Positions 44,662 to 53,929 of a stretch of 64,000 bases of DNA are shown here, in pieces. The translations under genes and the position numbers were made by a program. This DNA is from Agromyces sp. 3263 (GTDB taxonomy: Bacteria; Actinomycetota; Actinomycetes; Actinomycetales; Microbacteriaceae). Where the stretch lies: positions 558,001 through 622,000 of the forward strand of contig NZ_JAVDUV010000002.1 of assembly GCF_031456545.1 (NCBI RefSeq), written 5' to 3'. How positions within the stretch are numbered: the first letter of the stretch is position 1; every line of letters begins with the position of its first letter. Under the pieces are notes generated by a model that was not told the origin of the DNA, made no database searches, and saw only the letters and a list, made by a program, of their open reading frames with translations.

Positions 44662-46152
44662 TCAGCGGATCGTGTCGTGCGTGAGGCGTCCGCCCATGAG
44701 CGTGGCCGCCACCGGCATCGTGCGGAGTCGCTCGACGGATGCCGCGTACGGATCGAGCTCGACGACGGTGAGGTCCGCGCGGGCCCCGACCCGGACCTCG
44801 GCGCCGGTGCCGCCGGTGGAGGCGGCGAGCGCGGCGCGCACGTCGATCGCCTGCTCGGGATGCCAGGGCTCGCGACCGTCGCGCGTCCGGCCGACAGCCG
44901 CGGCGATCGCGACCCACGGGTCGAGCGGGGCGACCGGCGCGTCGGAGCCGAGAGCGAGCTCGACGCCCGCCGCCTGCAGCTCGGCGAGCATGAAGGCGCG
45001 ATCGGTGCGTCCGGTCCAGTAGCGGTCGGCGACGTCGCGATCGTCCATGGCGTGCTCGGGCTGCACGCTCGCGATGATGCCGAGGCGGGCGAAGCGCGCG
45101 ACGTCGTCGTGGCGGAGGAGCTGGGCGTGCTCGACCGAGCCGCGGCATCCGACCTCCTCGAACGCGTCGAGCACGCGGGCGTTCGCCTGGTCGCCGATGG
45201 CATGCACCGCGGGGATGAGCCCGCCCTCGTGCGCGCGTCGCATCAGCGGCACGAGCTCGTCGTACGGCACGGTCGCGATGCCGAACGGGTGCTCGTCATC
45301 CTCGAGGCCCGGATAGGGGTCGAAGCACCAGGCGGTGCGGGTGTTCAGCGATCCGTCGGTGATGACCTTGGCGCCGCCGACGGTCACGAGGCCACCGGTG
45401 CCGCCCACGATCGCGCCGGTGCGGAGTCCCTCGTCGATCGCCCGGTCCAGGTGCTGCGGGTACACGCCGAAGGCGACGCGCAGCGGGAACCGGCCGTCGG
45501 CCGCTCGACGAGCCCAGTCGTCGCGGTTCCACCGCATCTCGTAGTCGGTCACGCCCACCACGCCACGCGCGGCGGCCGCGACGGCGGCGTCGGCGACCCA
45601 GCCGTCGAGCATGTCATCGGCGACGTCGTCGAGCTCGCGCACCAATCGGAAGCAGTCGCCCTCACGCAGGATGCCGTCGCCCGGCACGTCCACCCCGTGC
45701 CGCCGCGCGGCCGCGGTGTTGATCCAACACGCGTGGAGGTCGGCCGCGACGAGGACGACGGGCACGTCGCCCGACACCGCATCGAGCGCAGCGCTCGTCG
45801 TGGCATCCGCCCACAACCCGTCGCGGTAGCCGAACCCGATCACCTCGGGCGCACCGGCATCGATCGCGGTCCGCACGAGCTCGACCGCCGCCGCCGCGGA
45901 CCCGACGCCCGCGAGATCGACTCGGCGCGTCACCATCGCCCACTGCGAGAGGTGCACGTGCCGATCATGCAGGCCGGGCACGATCCAGCGGCCGGAGACT
46001 GGGATGCGCTCGACGCGCGGGCCGTCGCCGTCGGGCGGCGTGGTCGGTGCGCCGTGGGGCACGACCTCGGCGACGACGCCGTCTGCGACGAGCACGTCCA
46101 CGGCCTCGGGCGCGCCGGGCAGCCGCGCGCCCTCGAGGAGCAGGCGGCTCAC
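44662..46152 (-). CDS. Amidohydrolase family protein, YtcJ-like (496 aa)
   Basis: GTG at 46152 overlaps the preceding stop by 4 bases (GTGA). N-terminal beta-sandwich ending VPGLHDRHVHLSQW (metal His-x-His, ~60-73), later ADLHACWINTAAARRHGVD, KVITDGSLNTRTAW, HAIGDQAN, and the Asp site LGSDAPVAPLDPW (~402-414). This is the amidohydrolase_3 subgroup. Its substrate is unknown. Co-directional with paiB-like and nei genes. Confidence 0.9.
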   Translation of the reverse strand: MSRLLLEGARLPGAPEAVDVLVADGVVAEVVPHGAPTTPPDGDGPRVERIPVSGRWIVPGLHDRHVHLSQWAMVTRRVDLAGVGSAAAAVELVRTAIDAGAPEVIGFGYRDGLWADATTSAALDAVSGDVPVVLVAADLHACWINTAAARRHGVDVPGDGILREGDCFRLVRELDDVADDMLDGWVADAAVAAAARGVVGVTDYEMRWNRDDWARRAADGRFPLRVAFGVYPQHLDRAIDEGLRTGAIVGGTGGLVTVGGAKVITDGSLNTRTAWCFDPYPGLEDDEHPFGIATVPYDELVPLMRRAHEGGLIPAVHAIGDQANARVLDAFEEVGCRGSVEHAQLLRHDDVARFARLGIIASVQPEHAMDDRDVADRYWTGRTDRAFMLAELQAAGVELALGSDAPVAPLDPWVAIAAAVGRTRDGREPWHPEQAIDVRAALAASTGGTGAEVRVGARADLTVVELDPYAASVERLRTMPVAATLMGGRLTHDTIR

Positions 46153-46793
46153 GCGCGCGCCGCCCGGAGCGCCTCGTGCGTCCGCCGCATCTCGCCGGCG
46201 AGCGCGGGGTTCGCGTAGGGACCGTCGCCCTCGAGCTCGGCGATGATCCGGTCGACGGTCTCGGCCGGGCGGTTCTGGCTCATCTTGTTCTTCGCGACGA
46301 ACCGCGTGATCGGGATGCGAAGCCCCACCGTGCCCGTGGCGATGCGGTCGGCATAGGCCGAGTTCTCGGCGGTGCCCCGCATGCGCCGCGGCTCGGGCAT
46401 CGGGTCCTCGAAGTGGTCGACCAGCGCCTCGAGCACGCGGAGGTTCTCGTCGGCGCCGAGCACCTCGGGCGTGCCGTAGAGGTGCGCCGTGACGAAGTTC
46501 CACGTGGGCACGGCAGGGTTCGCGTCGTACCACCCCGGCGAGATGTACCCGTGCGGACCCTGCACGATGGCCATGACCTCGTGGCGTCCGAGCTCGTGGA
46601 CGACCTCGTCGGGCCGGCCGACGTGGGTGAGCAGCTCGATCCCTGAGGCGTCCTCGTCGAGGAGCACGGGGTAGTGCGAGGCCACGAGCCCTGCGGCATC
46701 CGTCATGCTGACGATCGTCATCCACGGGTGCTCGCGGATGAGGCGCTTGACGCCCTCCTCGCTCGCGAGGGTGAAGCTCGGGTTCTGTCGCAT
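46149..46793 (-). CDS. PaiB-like FMN-binding protein (214 aa)
   Basis: PaiB pattern: YPVLLDEDASGIELLTHVGRPDEV.., IVQGPHGYISPGWYD, PTWNFVTAHLYG and KNKMSQNRP near 173-181. PaiB-type proteins bind FMN and, in Bacillus, repress sporulation and protease genes; here the target is unknown. Full length for the family. It follows the Nei gene after a 9-bp gap and is coupled to the amidohydrolase. Confidence 0.9.
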   Translation of the reverse strand: MRQNPSFTLASEEGVKRLIREHPWMTIVSMTDAAGLVASHYPVLLDEDASGIELLTHVGRPDEVVHELGRHEVMAIVQGPHGYISPGWYDANPAVPTWNFVTAHLYGTPEVLGADENLRVLEALVDHFEDPMPEPRRMRGTAENSAYADRIATGTVGLRIPITRFVAKNKMSQNRPAETVDRIIAELEGDGPYANPALAGEMRRTHEALRAARA

Positions 46794-46802
46794 CGGTTCT
46801 CC

Positions 46803-47807
46803 TCAGGCCTGGCAGTAGGGGCACCAGTAGAGCTTGCGGCCGGCCATCTCCTCGAGCACGATGTTCGTGCCGCACACCCGGCAGGGCAGGCCCTCGCGCT
46901 TGTACACCCAGTGGCGGTCGGCCCGGTTCGCCATGGCCGCGCGCCATGCCTCGGGGTCGAGGTCGTCCATGGTCATCATCTGGCCGGTCTCCACGCCGAT
47001 CGCGAGGAGCTTCGTCCAGTCGCGCCAGAGGTGGCGCACGTGCTCCTCGGGCACCGACCGACCCGGTGCGTGCGGGTTCTGGCGGGCGCGGAAGAGCAGC
47101 TCGGCACGGTAGACGTTGCCGATGCCGGCGACGACGTTCTGGTCCATGAGCAGGAGGCCGATCGGGGTGGCGCGCTTGCGGACGGCGCGCGTGAACCGCT
47201 CCTCGGCCTCGGGGCCGCCGTCGATGAGCGGGTCGGGGCCGAGCTTCGCGACCACCCGCTCGACCTGCGCCGGGTCGAGCACCTCGCACGCCGTCGGGCC
47301 GCGCAGGTCGGCGCAGATCGTGTCGGTCAGCAGGCGCACGCGCACCTGGCCCACCGGCTCGGGCGGGAAGGTCTCGAGGCCGTTCCCCTCCTTCTCGGAC
47401 TCCGACATGCGCAGCCGGGTGCGACGCGGGGCGCCGATCGACGTGAGCGAGTTCTCGCCCGCCGAGTCGAACACCACCGCGTCGGGGTTCGGGCCGTCGA
47501 GGAAGGTGCCCCGCTGGTTCGTCTGCCCCATGCGCCCGTTCGCCGACGCGATCGTCGCATCCATGCGGATGTCGCCCGCGAAGTCCCATGCCCCGTACAT
47601 GCCGAGGTGCACGCGCAGCCACACGTCGCCCTCGAAGCCGAGGAACATCTGCTTGCCCACCGCGCGCGCGTCCGTCATCCGTCGCCCGTCGAGCTCGGCT
47701 GCGCCCATGGCGAAGCGGCCCTGCGGGCTCGACGCGTGCACCACGTGCCCGACGAAGTTGCGCTCGAACTGACGGGTGATGCGGTGGACGGAGTGTCCCT
47801 CGGGCAC
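46803..47807 (-). CDS. nei: Fpg/Nei-family DNA glycosylase (334 aa)
   Basis: MPEGHSVHRI gives the catalytic Pro2/Glu3 of Nei-type enzymes. The helix-two-turn-helix region LLLMDQNVVAGIGNVYRAELLF (~213-234) and the C-terminal zinc finger CRVCGTN..YWCPYC are complete. It removes oxidised bases and cuts the abasic site. There is an unusual 40-residue insertion of SGENSLTSIGAPRRTRLRMSE type in the middle, common in actinobacterial Nei2. In an operon with rpiB. Confidence 0.93.
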   Translation of the reverse strand: MPEGHSVHRITRQFERNFVGHVVHASSPQGRFAMGAAELDGRRMTDARAVGKQMFLGFEGDVWLRVHLGMYGAWDFAGDIRMDATIASANGRMGQTNQRGTFLDGPNPDAVVFDSAGENSLTSIGAPRRTRLRMSESEKEGNGLETFPPEPVGQVRVRLLTDTICADLRGPTACEVLDPAQVERVVAKLGPDPLIDGGPEAEERFTRAVRKRATPIGLLLMDQNVVAGIGNVYRAELLFRARQNPHAPGRSVPEEHVRHLWRDWTKLLAIGVETGQMMTMDDLDPEAWRAAMANRADRHWVYKREGLPCRVCGTNIVLEEMAGRKLYWCPYCQA

Positions 47808-47815
47808 CGGACCCC

Positions 47816-48328
47816 CTAGGCCTCGTTCGCCGACGCGGCGACGTGGTCGACGCCCTTGCCGGCGATGTCACCCGTCGTCTCGTACTCGGCGAGCTGGGCG
47901 ATGCGCCGCACGTGACGCTCGTCGCCCGAGAACGGCTCGGCGATGAACGCGTCGATGTACCGGATGGCCTCCTGCACGGTGTGCTGACGCGCGCCGATCG
48001 AGATGACGTTCGCGTCGTTGTGCTGGCGGGCGAGCATCGCCGTGTCCATGCTCCACACGAGGGCCGCACGGATGCCCCGCACCTTGTTCGCGGCGATCTG
48101 CTCGCCGTTGCCCGATCCGCCGAACACGATGCCCAGCGTGCGGACGCCCGCGGCCTGGTCGCGTGCGACCGCCTGCGCCGCGTTGATGCAGAACGCGGGG
48201 TAGTCGTCGAGCGGGTCGTACTCGGTGGGGCCGTGGTCGACGACCTCGTGACCGGCGTTGGTCAGGTGATCGACGAGCGTGCGGCTGAACTCGAGGCCGG
48301 CGTGGTCGGTCGCGATGTGGATGCGCAT
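47816..48328 (-). CDS. rpiB: Ribose-5-phosphate isomerase B (170 aa)
   Basis: RpiB/LacAB features: MRIHIATDHAGLEFS at the start, DYPAFC, GIVFGGSGNGEQIAANKVRGIRAALVW and ARQHNDANVISIG. Actinobacterial enzymes use Glu in GSGNGE instead of Cys, as here. It converts ribose-5-P and ribulose-5-P in the pentose phosphate pathway. First gene of the operon with nei (8-bp gap). Confidence 0.95.
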   Translation of the reverse strand: MRIHIATDHAGLEFSRTLVDHLTNAGHEVVDHGPTEYDPLDDYPAFCINAAQAVARDQAAGVRTLGIVFGGSGNGEQIAANKVRGIRAALVWSMDTAMLARQHNDANVISIGARQHTVQEAIRYIDAFIAEPFSGDERHVRRIAQLAEYETTGDIAGKGVDHVAASANEA

Positions 48329-48338
48329 GGGGCCAAGT

Positions 48339-49331
48339 CTAGGGATTCGCGATCCACCGGATGGCGCGCCCGTGCGGCTGCGCCCAGGCCAGCTGCAGGC
48401 CGTCGAGCGCGAGCACGAGGTCGCTGCTCTCGTTGTCGACGTCGTCGCGCACCCGGATGCCCGGCGTGACCGACCGCGCCTCGATCGACAGCCAGTGGCC
48501 GGGCAGCTCGCGCACCAGGTCGGCGAACCGCTGCCGTCCTGAGGAGTCGAGGTACATGAGCACGGCGGTGTGGAACACCACGAGGGTCGCCTCAGCCGGC
48601 ACGTCGGCCGCGAGCGTCGTCAGCTGCTCGTTGAGGTCGCCGGCGACGATCCGGGGCGGGTCGGATGCCGCGATGGCGGCTGCCGCGCGAAGCCGCTCAC
48701 GGCGGTCCTCGTGCTCGGGCCAGACCAGGGCGTCGAGCCATGCGACATCCTCGGGCCGGCGCACGTCGAGCGGGTTGAGGTCGATCCCGCCGCGCCAGGC
48801 GACGTTCGGCAGGTGGTCGGGAATCGGAGGCGGCACCGGCCCCCGGGTCTCGCACCTGAGCACCACCTCGCTCGGCCCGCCGGGAGGGTCGAGCTGCGGA
48901 TGCCCCGAGTAGCGGTAGCTGTAGCGGTCGGGATACAGGCAGAGGCCGGCGGATGCCCCGACCTCGAGCAGCGCGATCGGCCCCTCGATCGCCGCGAGCA
49001 CCGGAACCTGGAGCGCGCAGCGTCCGGCCTCGTTCGTCTGGGTGGCGTGGGAGAGGGCCGTCTCGCGCACGGCGGGCCAGTTCGCCGTGAGCCACTCGCG
49101 AAAGGCGGAGTACGGCCCGACGGGCGCCCCGTGGAACCGCGCGGCGGAGAAGACGAGGTTCGGCTGGCGCTTCGGCGATGGGAGCTCGTCGATGAGCGCG
49201 ATCGCGGTGGGGTCGTCGGCGACGCCGGCAGCCCATGCCTCATAGGTCGCCGACATGCCGCGCGCCTCGACGTCGGCGAACACGCGGTATCGCTCGCAGG
49301 TCGATGCCGCGGCATCCGTGCTCTCGGCCAT
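48339..49331 (-). CDS. DUF2332 protein (330 aa)
   Basis: DUF2332 signatures: ANWPAVRETALSHATQTNEAGRC, LEVGASAGLCLYPDRYSYRYSG and WLDALVWPEHEDRRERLRAAAAIA. The LEVGASAGL loop resembles an AdoMet-binding motif I, so a methyltransferase-like fold is probable. Function unknown. Divergent from pepN, with 156 bp between them for two promoters. Confidence 0.9.
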   Translation of the reverse strand: MAESTDAAASTCERYRVFADVEARGMSATYEAWAAGVADDPTAIALIDELPSPKRQPNLVFSAARFHGAPVGPYSAFREWLTANWPAVRETALSHATQTNEAGRCALQVPVLAAIEGPIALLEVGASAGLCLYPDRYSYRYSGHPQLDPPGGPSEVVLRCETRGPVPPPIPDHLPNVAWRGGIDLNPLDVRRPEDVAWLDALVWPEHEDRRERLRAAAAIAASDPPRIVAGDLNEQLTTLAADVPAEATLVVFHTAVLMYLDSSGRQRFADLVRELPGHWLSIEARSVTPGIRVRDDVDNESSDLVLALDGLQLAWAQPHGRAIRWIANP

Positions 49332-49487
49332 GGGGCCACCGTAGGGCGGCGGGCGACGTGGGGTCAACGCCGCACTGCACGCGCTCGAGGACCGCACGAG
49401 GGGCTGCGGGGGCGGAGGCCTGCAGGGCTAGGCTGGGACACGTTGCCTGCGGCCACGAGCCGCATCGATGACTGCAAAGGAGCGCAC

Positions 49488-52037
49488 GTGCCCGGAGAGA
49501 ACCTCACCCGTATCGAAGCTGAGGAGCGCGCGGCGCTCGTCACGGTGCACGACTACGACGTCGTGCTCGATGTGACCACCGGTCCGGAGGTGTTCCTCAG
49601 CCGGACGACGGTGCGCTTCGCCGCGACCGAGGGTGCTTCGACGTTCATCGACGCCATCACGGCCGAGGTGCACTCGGTGACGCTGAACGGCGTCGCGCTC
49701 GATCCGGCCGAGGTCAGCGACGGCGTTCGCATCGAGCTGTCGGGCCTCGCGGCCGAGAACGAGCTCGTGGTCGTCGCCGACGGCCGCTACATGCACACGG
49801 GCGAGGGCCTGCACCGCTTCGTCGACCCCGTGGACGACGAGGCCTACCTCTACACCCAGTTCGAGGTGCCCGACTCCCGACGCATGTTCGCCGTGTTCGA
49901 GCAGCCCGACCTCAAGGCCTCGTTCCGCTTCACGGTGACGGCGCCGGCGCACTGGGAGGTCGTGTCGAACTCCCCCACGCCCGAGCCCGTCGACGCCCAC
50001 GAGGGCGCGAAGACCTGGGCGTTCGAGCCCACCCCCCGCATCTCGAGCTACATCACGGCGCTCATCGCCGGCCCGTATGCGGTCGTGCGCGACGAGCTCA
50101 CCTCGGCCGACGGCCGCACCATCCCGCTCGGCGTCTTCAGCCGCAAGAGCCTCTCGCAGTTCCTCGACGCCGACTACATCTTCGAGAAGACCAAGCAGGG
50201 CTTCGAGTACTTCGAAGCGAAGTTCGGCGTGCCCTACCCGTTCGCGAAGTACGACCAGCTGTTCGTGCCCGAGTACAACGCGGGCGCCATGGAGAATGCG
50301 GGCGCGGTGACGTTCACCGAGTTCTACGTGTTCCGCTCGAAGGTCACGGACGCCGTGCGTGAGCGCCGCGTCGTCACGATCCTGCACGAGCTCGCGCACA
50401 TGTGGTTCGGCGACCTCGTCACCATGAAGTGGTGGAACGACCTCTGGCTCAACGAGTCCTTCGCGGAGTGGGCGTCGACCATCGCCACCGCCGAGGCGAC
50501 CGAGTGGACCGAGGCATGGACGACGTTCAACTCGATGGAGAAGAGCTGGGCGTACCGCCAGGACCAGCTGCCCTCGACCCACCCGGTGGTCGCGACGATC
50601 AACGACCTCGAGGACGTGCTCGTCAACTTCGACGGCATCACCTACGCCAAGGGCGGCTCGGTGCTGAAGCAGCTCGTGGCCTGGGTGGGCGTCGACGCGT
50701 TCTTCCAGGGCGTCTCGGCGTACTTCCAGAAGCACGCCTGGGGCAACACGACCCTCGCCGACCTGCTCGCCGAGCTCGAGACGGCGAGCGGCCGCGACCT
50801 GTCCGACTGGTCCGGGCTCTGGCTCGAGACGGCAGGGGTGAACACGCTGCGTCCGGCCATCGAGACCGACGACGACGGCGTCATCTCGTCGTTCGCGGTG
50901 CTCCAGTCGGCGACCGAGGAGCACCCGACGATCCGTCCGCACCGGCTGGCCATCGGCTTCTACAACCTCAGCGAAGGCAAGCTCGTGCGCGACCACCGCG
51001 TCGAGCTCGACGTCGACGGCGAGCGCACGGAGGTCGCGGAGCTCGTCGGCCTGCGCCGCCCCGACCTCGTGCTCCTCAACGATGACGACCTCGCCTACGC
51101 GAAGATCCGCCTCGACGAGGCCTCGCACGGCGTCGCCCTCGCGAACCTGTCCGAGATCGAGAGCCCGCTCGCGCGCGCCCTGGTCTGGAGCTCGGTGTGG
51201 GATGCCACGCGCGACGGCGAGACCCGGGCGAGCGACTACCTCGCCCTCGTGCTCGGCAACATCGCCAGTGAGACCGAGTCCACGACGCTGCGCATCGTGC
51301 TCGCGAACGCCGTGCTCGCCGCGAGCGCCTACGTCGCGCCCGAGCGTCGTGCCGACGCCCGCCGGTCCCTGGCCGACGGCTTCTGGCGCCTCGCGCAGGA
51401 GGCCGAGGGCGGCAGCGATGCCCAGTTCCAGTTCGTCATGAACTTCGCCGCGATCGCCGAGGCCGGCTCGCACGTCGACGAGCTCGCCGCACTGTACGAC
51501 GGCTCGCTCGAGCTCGACGGCCTGGAGATCGACACCGACCTCGGCTGGGAGCTGCTCATCGCGCTCGTGGCCGCCGGTCGTGCCGGCGACGCCGAGATCG
51601 ACGAGCGCCTGGCCGGCGACAACACCGCCACCGGACAGCAGTCCGCCGCGCACGCCCGCGCCGCGATCCAGACGATCGAGGGCAAGGAGCGCGCGTGGGC
51701 GTCGCTCGTCGACGTCGACACCGCGACCAACACGGTGGTGCGCGAGACGGCCGAGGGCTTCCTCCGTGCGAACGACGCCGCGCTGCTCGAGGCGTTCGTG
51801 GAGCGGTACTTCGCCATGCTCGAGCGCATCTGGGAGGAGCGCAGCTACGCGATCGCCGAGAAGCTCGTCGACGGGCTCTACCCGTCGCCGCTCGCGAACC
51901 GCGCCCTCGCGGACGCGAGCCGCGCCTGGCTCGACGCGCACCCCGACGTGCCCGCGCTGCGGCGCCTCGTGATCGAGCGCCTCGCCGGCGTCGACCGCGC
52001 CCTCGTCGCGCAGGAGCGTGACGCGCAGGACGCGTAG
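49488..52037 (+). CDS. pepN: Aminopeptidase N, M1 family (849 aa), copy 1
   Basis: GTG at 49,488 with AAGGAG 7 bases upstream. GAMEN (268-272), HELAHMWFGD (about 301-310) and NESFAEW (about 322-328) are the substrate-binding and zinc motifs HExxH-x18-E. The C-terminal ERAP1-like helical domain fills the rest. It trims N-terminal residues from peptides in the cytosol. Length is normal. A paralogue lies 3.9 kb downstream. Confidence 0.96.
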   Translation: MPGENLTRIEAEERAALVTVHDYDVVLDVTTGPEVFLSRTTVRFAATEGASTFIDAITAEVHSVTLNGVALDPAEVSDGVRIELSGLAAENELVVVADGRYMHTGEGLHRFVDPVDDEAYLYTQFEVPDSRRMFAVFEQPDLKASFRFTVTAPAHWEVVSNSPTPEPVDAHEGAKTWAFEPTPRISSYITALIAGPYAVVRDELTSADGRTIPLGVFSRKSLSQFLDADYIFEKTKQGFEYFEAKFGVPYPFAKYDQLFVPEYNAGAMENAGAVTFTEFYVFRSKVTDAVRERRVVTILHELAHMWFGDLVTMKWWNDLWLNESFAEWASTIATAEATEWTEAWTTFNSMEKSWAYRQDQLPSTHPVVATINDLEDVLVNFDGITYAKGGSVLKQLVAWVGVDAFFQGVSAYFQKHAWGNTTLADLLAELETASGRDLSDWSGLWLETAGVNTLRPAIETDDDGVISSFAVLQSATEEHPTIRPHRLAIGFYNLSEGKLVRDHRVELDVDGERTEVAELVGLRRPDLVLLNDDDLAYAKIRLDEASHGVALANLSEIESPLARALVWSSVWDATRDGETRASDYLALVLGNIASETESTTLRIVLANAVLAASAYVAPERRADARRSLADGFWRLAQEAEGGSDAQFQFVMNFAAIAEAGSHVDELAALYDGSLELDGLEIDTDLGWELLIALVAAGRAGDAEIDERLAGDNTATGQQSAAHARAAIQTIEGKERAWASLVDVDTATNTVVRETAEGFLRANDAALLEAFVERYFAMLERIWEERSYAIAEKLVDGLYPSPLANRALADASRAWLDAHPDVPALRRLVIERLAGVDRALVAQERDAQDA

Positions 52038-52053
52038 CGCTCCCCGTTCCGGC

Positions 52054-52103
52054 TTCCGGGGCGGTGGCGGTGGTACTCCGGTACCACTGCCGCCGCCCCG
52101 GAA
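52054..52103. terminator. Long hairpin after pepN copy 1
   Basis: A 23-base stem (52,054-52,076 with 52,081-52,103) closed by TCCG; only two positions are not Watson-Crick, and one strand reads both as G-U. It lies 16 bases past the pepN stop, without a T-run, as in I-shaped actinobacterial terminators. Confidence 0.65.
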
Positions 52104-52153
52104 CCGTTCCCGGGGCCGATGCGTGCCCGGCGCGGCATCCGTAGCGTCGAGGC

Positions 52154-53065
52154 ATGATCACTGCAGCAGGACTCACCAAGCGATTCGGGGCGAAGACCGC
52201 CGTCGACGACCTCCACTTCACCGTCCACCCGGGCCGCGTCACCGGGTTCCTCGGCCCGAACGGCGCCGGCAAGTCGACCACGATGCGCATGATCGTGGGC
52301 CTCGACCGGCCGACGGGCGGATCGGTCACGGTCAACGGCCGGCCCTTCGCGGAGCACCGCGCCCCGCTCCACGAGGTCGGCGCCCTCCTCGACGCGAAGG
52401 CCGTGCACACGGGCCGAACCGCCGAGAACCACCTGCTCGCCATGGCCGCCACGCACGGCATCGGTCGCCGGCGTGTGCGCGAGGTCATCGAGCTGACCGG
52501 GCTCGAGTCGGTCGCGCGCAAGCGCGTGGGCGGCTTCTCGCTCGGCATGGGCCAGCGGCTCGGCATCGCCGCGGCGCTCCTCGGCGATCCGGCGACGCTG
52601 CTCCTCGACGAACCCGTGAACGGGCTCGACCCCGAGGGTGTCCTGTGGGTGCGGCGCCTCGTGCGCCATCTCGCGGGCGAGGGCCGCACCGTCTTCCTCT
52701 CCTCGCACCTGATGAGCGAGATGGCGATGACCGCCGACCACCTCATCGTCGTCGGCAAGGGCCGCATCATCACGGATGCCCCCGTCGCCGACGTCATCGC
52801 GAACGGCACGAGTCCCCGCGTGCAGGTGCGCTCGCCGCACGCGTCGCGCCTGGCCGACCTGCTCGCCGGCCCGGGCGTCACGGTCGTGCGGTCGGAGGCC
52901 GGCCTCCTCGAGGTGACCGGCATCGAAGCAGCCGGCATCGGAGACCTCGCCGCCGCGCACGCCCTCGCCATCCATGAACTCACCCCCAAGAGCGCGTCGC
53001 TCGAGGAGGCCTATATGGCCCTCACCGCCGACGCCGTCGAATACCGCACGGAGGCACTCCGATGA
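52154..53065 (+). CDS. ABC transporter ATP-binding protein (303 aa)
   Basis: Walker A GPNGAGKST (36-44), signature FSLGMGQRL (~131-139), Walker B LLLDEPVNGLDPEG and H-loop SSHLMSE. The C-terminal ~80 residues are the DUF4162-like extension of BcrA/NatA exporters. Pairs with the permease encoded next (4-base overlap). Substrate unknown; peptide antibiotics or small toxic molecules are typical. Confidence 0.94.
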   Translation: MITAAGLTKRFGAKTAVDDLHFTVHPGRVTGFLGPNGAGKSTTMRMIVGLDRPTGGSVTVNGRPFAEHRAPLHEVGALLDAKAVHTGRTAENHLLAMAATHGIGRRRVREVIELTGLESVARKRVGGFSLGMGQRLGIAAALLGDPATLLLDEPVNGLDPEGVLWVRRLVRHLAGEGRTVFLSSHLMSEMAMTADHLIVVGKGRIITDAPVADVIANGTSPRVQVRSPHASRLADLLAGPGVTVVRSEAGLLEVTGIEAAGIGDLAAAHALAIHELTPKSASLEEAYMALTADAVEYRTEALR

Positions 53066-53919
53066 TCACCATCACCGCACCGACTCGGACCGGCTCGACG
53101 CCGGCCGACCCCACGACCGGCCTGACGTTCGGAGGCGTGCTCCGTTCCGAGTGGATCAAGCTCCGCAGCCTCCGCTCGACGGTCTGGTCGTATGGGCTCG
53201 TCGTCGCCATCTCGCTCGGCATGGCCCTGCTCATGTCGCTCAGCATGGTCAACGGCATGAGCGGCGGTGCGGATGCCGCGTCCGCACCGGCCGACCAGCA
53301 GGCGAGCTTCGTCGTCGACGCCTCGGTGTTCGGCGTGTACTTCGGGCAGCTCGTCGCGGCGGTGCTCGGCGTGCTCGTGATCAGCGGCGAGTACTCCACC
53401 GGAATGATCCGCTCGACGCTCACCGCGGTGCCCCGGCGACTGCCGGCGCTCGCCGCCAAGGCCGTGATCCTGGGCGCGGCGACCTTCGTGGTCGGCGTGA
53501 TCGCGACCTTCAGCGCGTTCGCGGTGTCATCGGCGGTCTTCGCCGGCATCGACGTGTCGGCGAGCCTCGTCGACCCCGCGGTGTTCCTCCCGCTGCTCGG
53601 CGGCGCGCTCTACCTGTCGCTCGTGTCCCTCTTCGCGCTCGGCGTCGGCACGATCCTGCGCAGCAGCGCGGGCGGCATCGCCGCCGTCCTCGGCATCCTG
53701 CTCCTCCTCCCCACGGTGCTGCAGATGATCCCCGCCGACTGGGCGCAGGACCTCGTGCCGTACCTGATCTCGATCGCCGGCATGAACTCGTTCACCTCCA
53801 CGACGGCGGAGGCGACCGCCGACGGCTTCGGCGTCTGGCTGAACCTCGCCATCGTGCTCGGATGGGTGGCCGCCGCCGGCATCGGCGCCGCCACGACGCT
53901 CACGAAACGCGACGCGTAG
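53062..53919 (+). CDS. ABC-2 type permease (285 aa)
   Basis: Cytosolic N-terminus with FGGVLRSEWIKLRSLRST, typical of ABC-2 permeases, then six hydrophobic segments (about 50-75, 95-115, 130-160, 175-200, 205-225, 255-280). The first external loop is Ala/Asp-rich. Forms an exporter with the ATPase upstream. A two-component system follows after 10 bp, which suggests stimulus-dependent regulation of export. Confidence 0.92.
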   Translation: MITITAPTRTGSTPADPTTGLTFGGVLRSEWIKLRSLRSTVWSYGLVVAISLGMALLMSLSMVNGMSGGADAASAPADQQASFVVDASVFGVYFGQLVAAVLGVLVISGEYSTGMIRSTLTAVPRRLPALAAKAVILGAATFVVGVIATFSAFAVSSAVFAGIDVSASLVDPAVFLPLLGGALYLSLVSLFALGVGTILRSSAGGIAAVLGILLLLPTVLQMIPADWAQDLVPYLISIAGMNSFTSTTAEATADGFGVWLNLAIVLGWVAAAGIGAATTLTKRDA

Positions 53920-53929
53920 AGTCCTGTCC

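Noticed and set aside
43006..46218. A plus-strand open frame of 1,070 codons
   Set aside because: It is the complement of the multicopper oxidase and amidohydrolase genes; its Arg/Val/Glu/His-rich composition is typical of antisense frames in high-G+C DNA.
44662..48069. A 1,135-codon open frame on the minus strand
   Set aside because: It is a fusion of non-coding frames under paiB, nei and rpiB with the real amidohydrolase; only 44,662-46,152 is the gene. High G+C makes long spurious frames common here.
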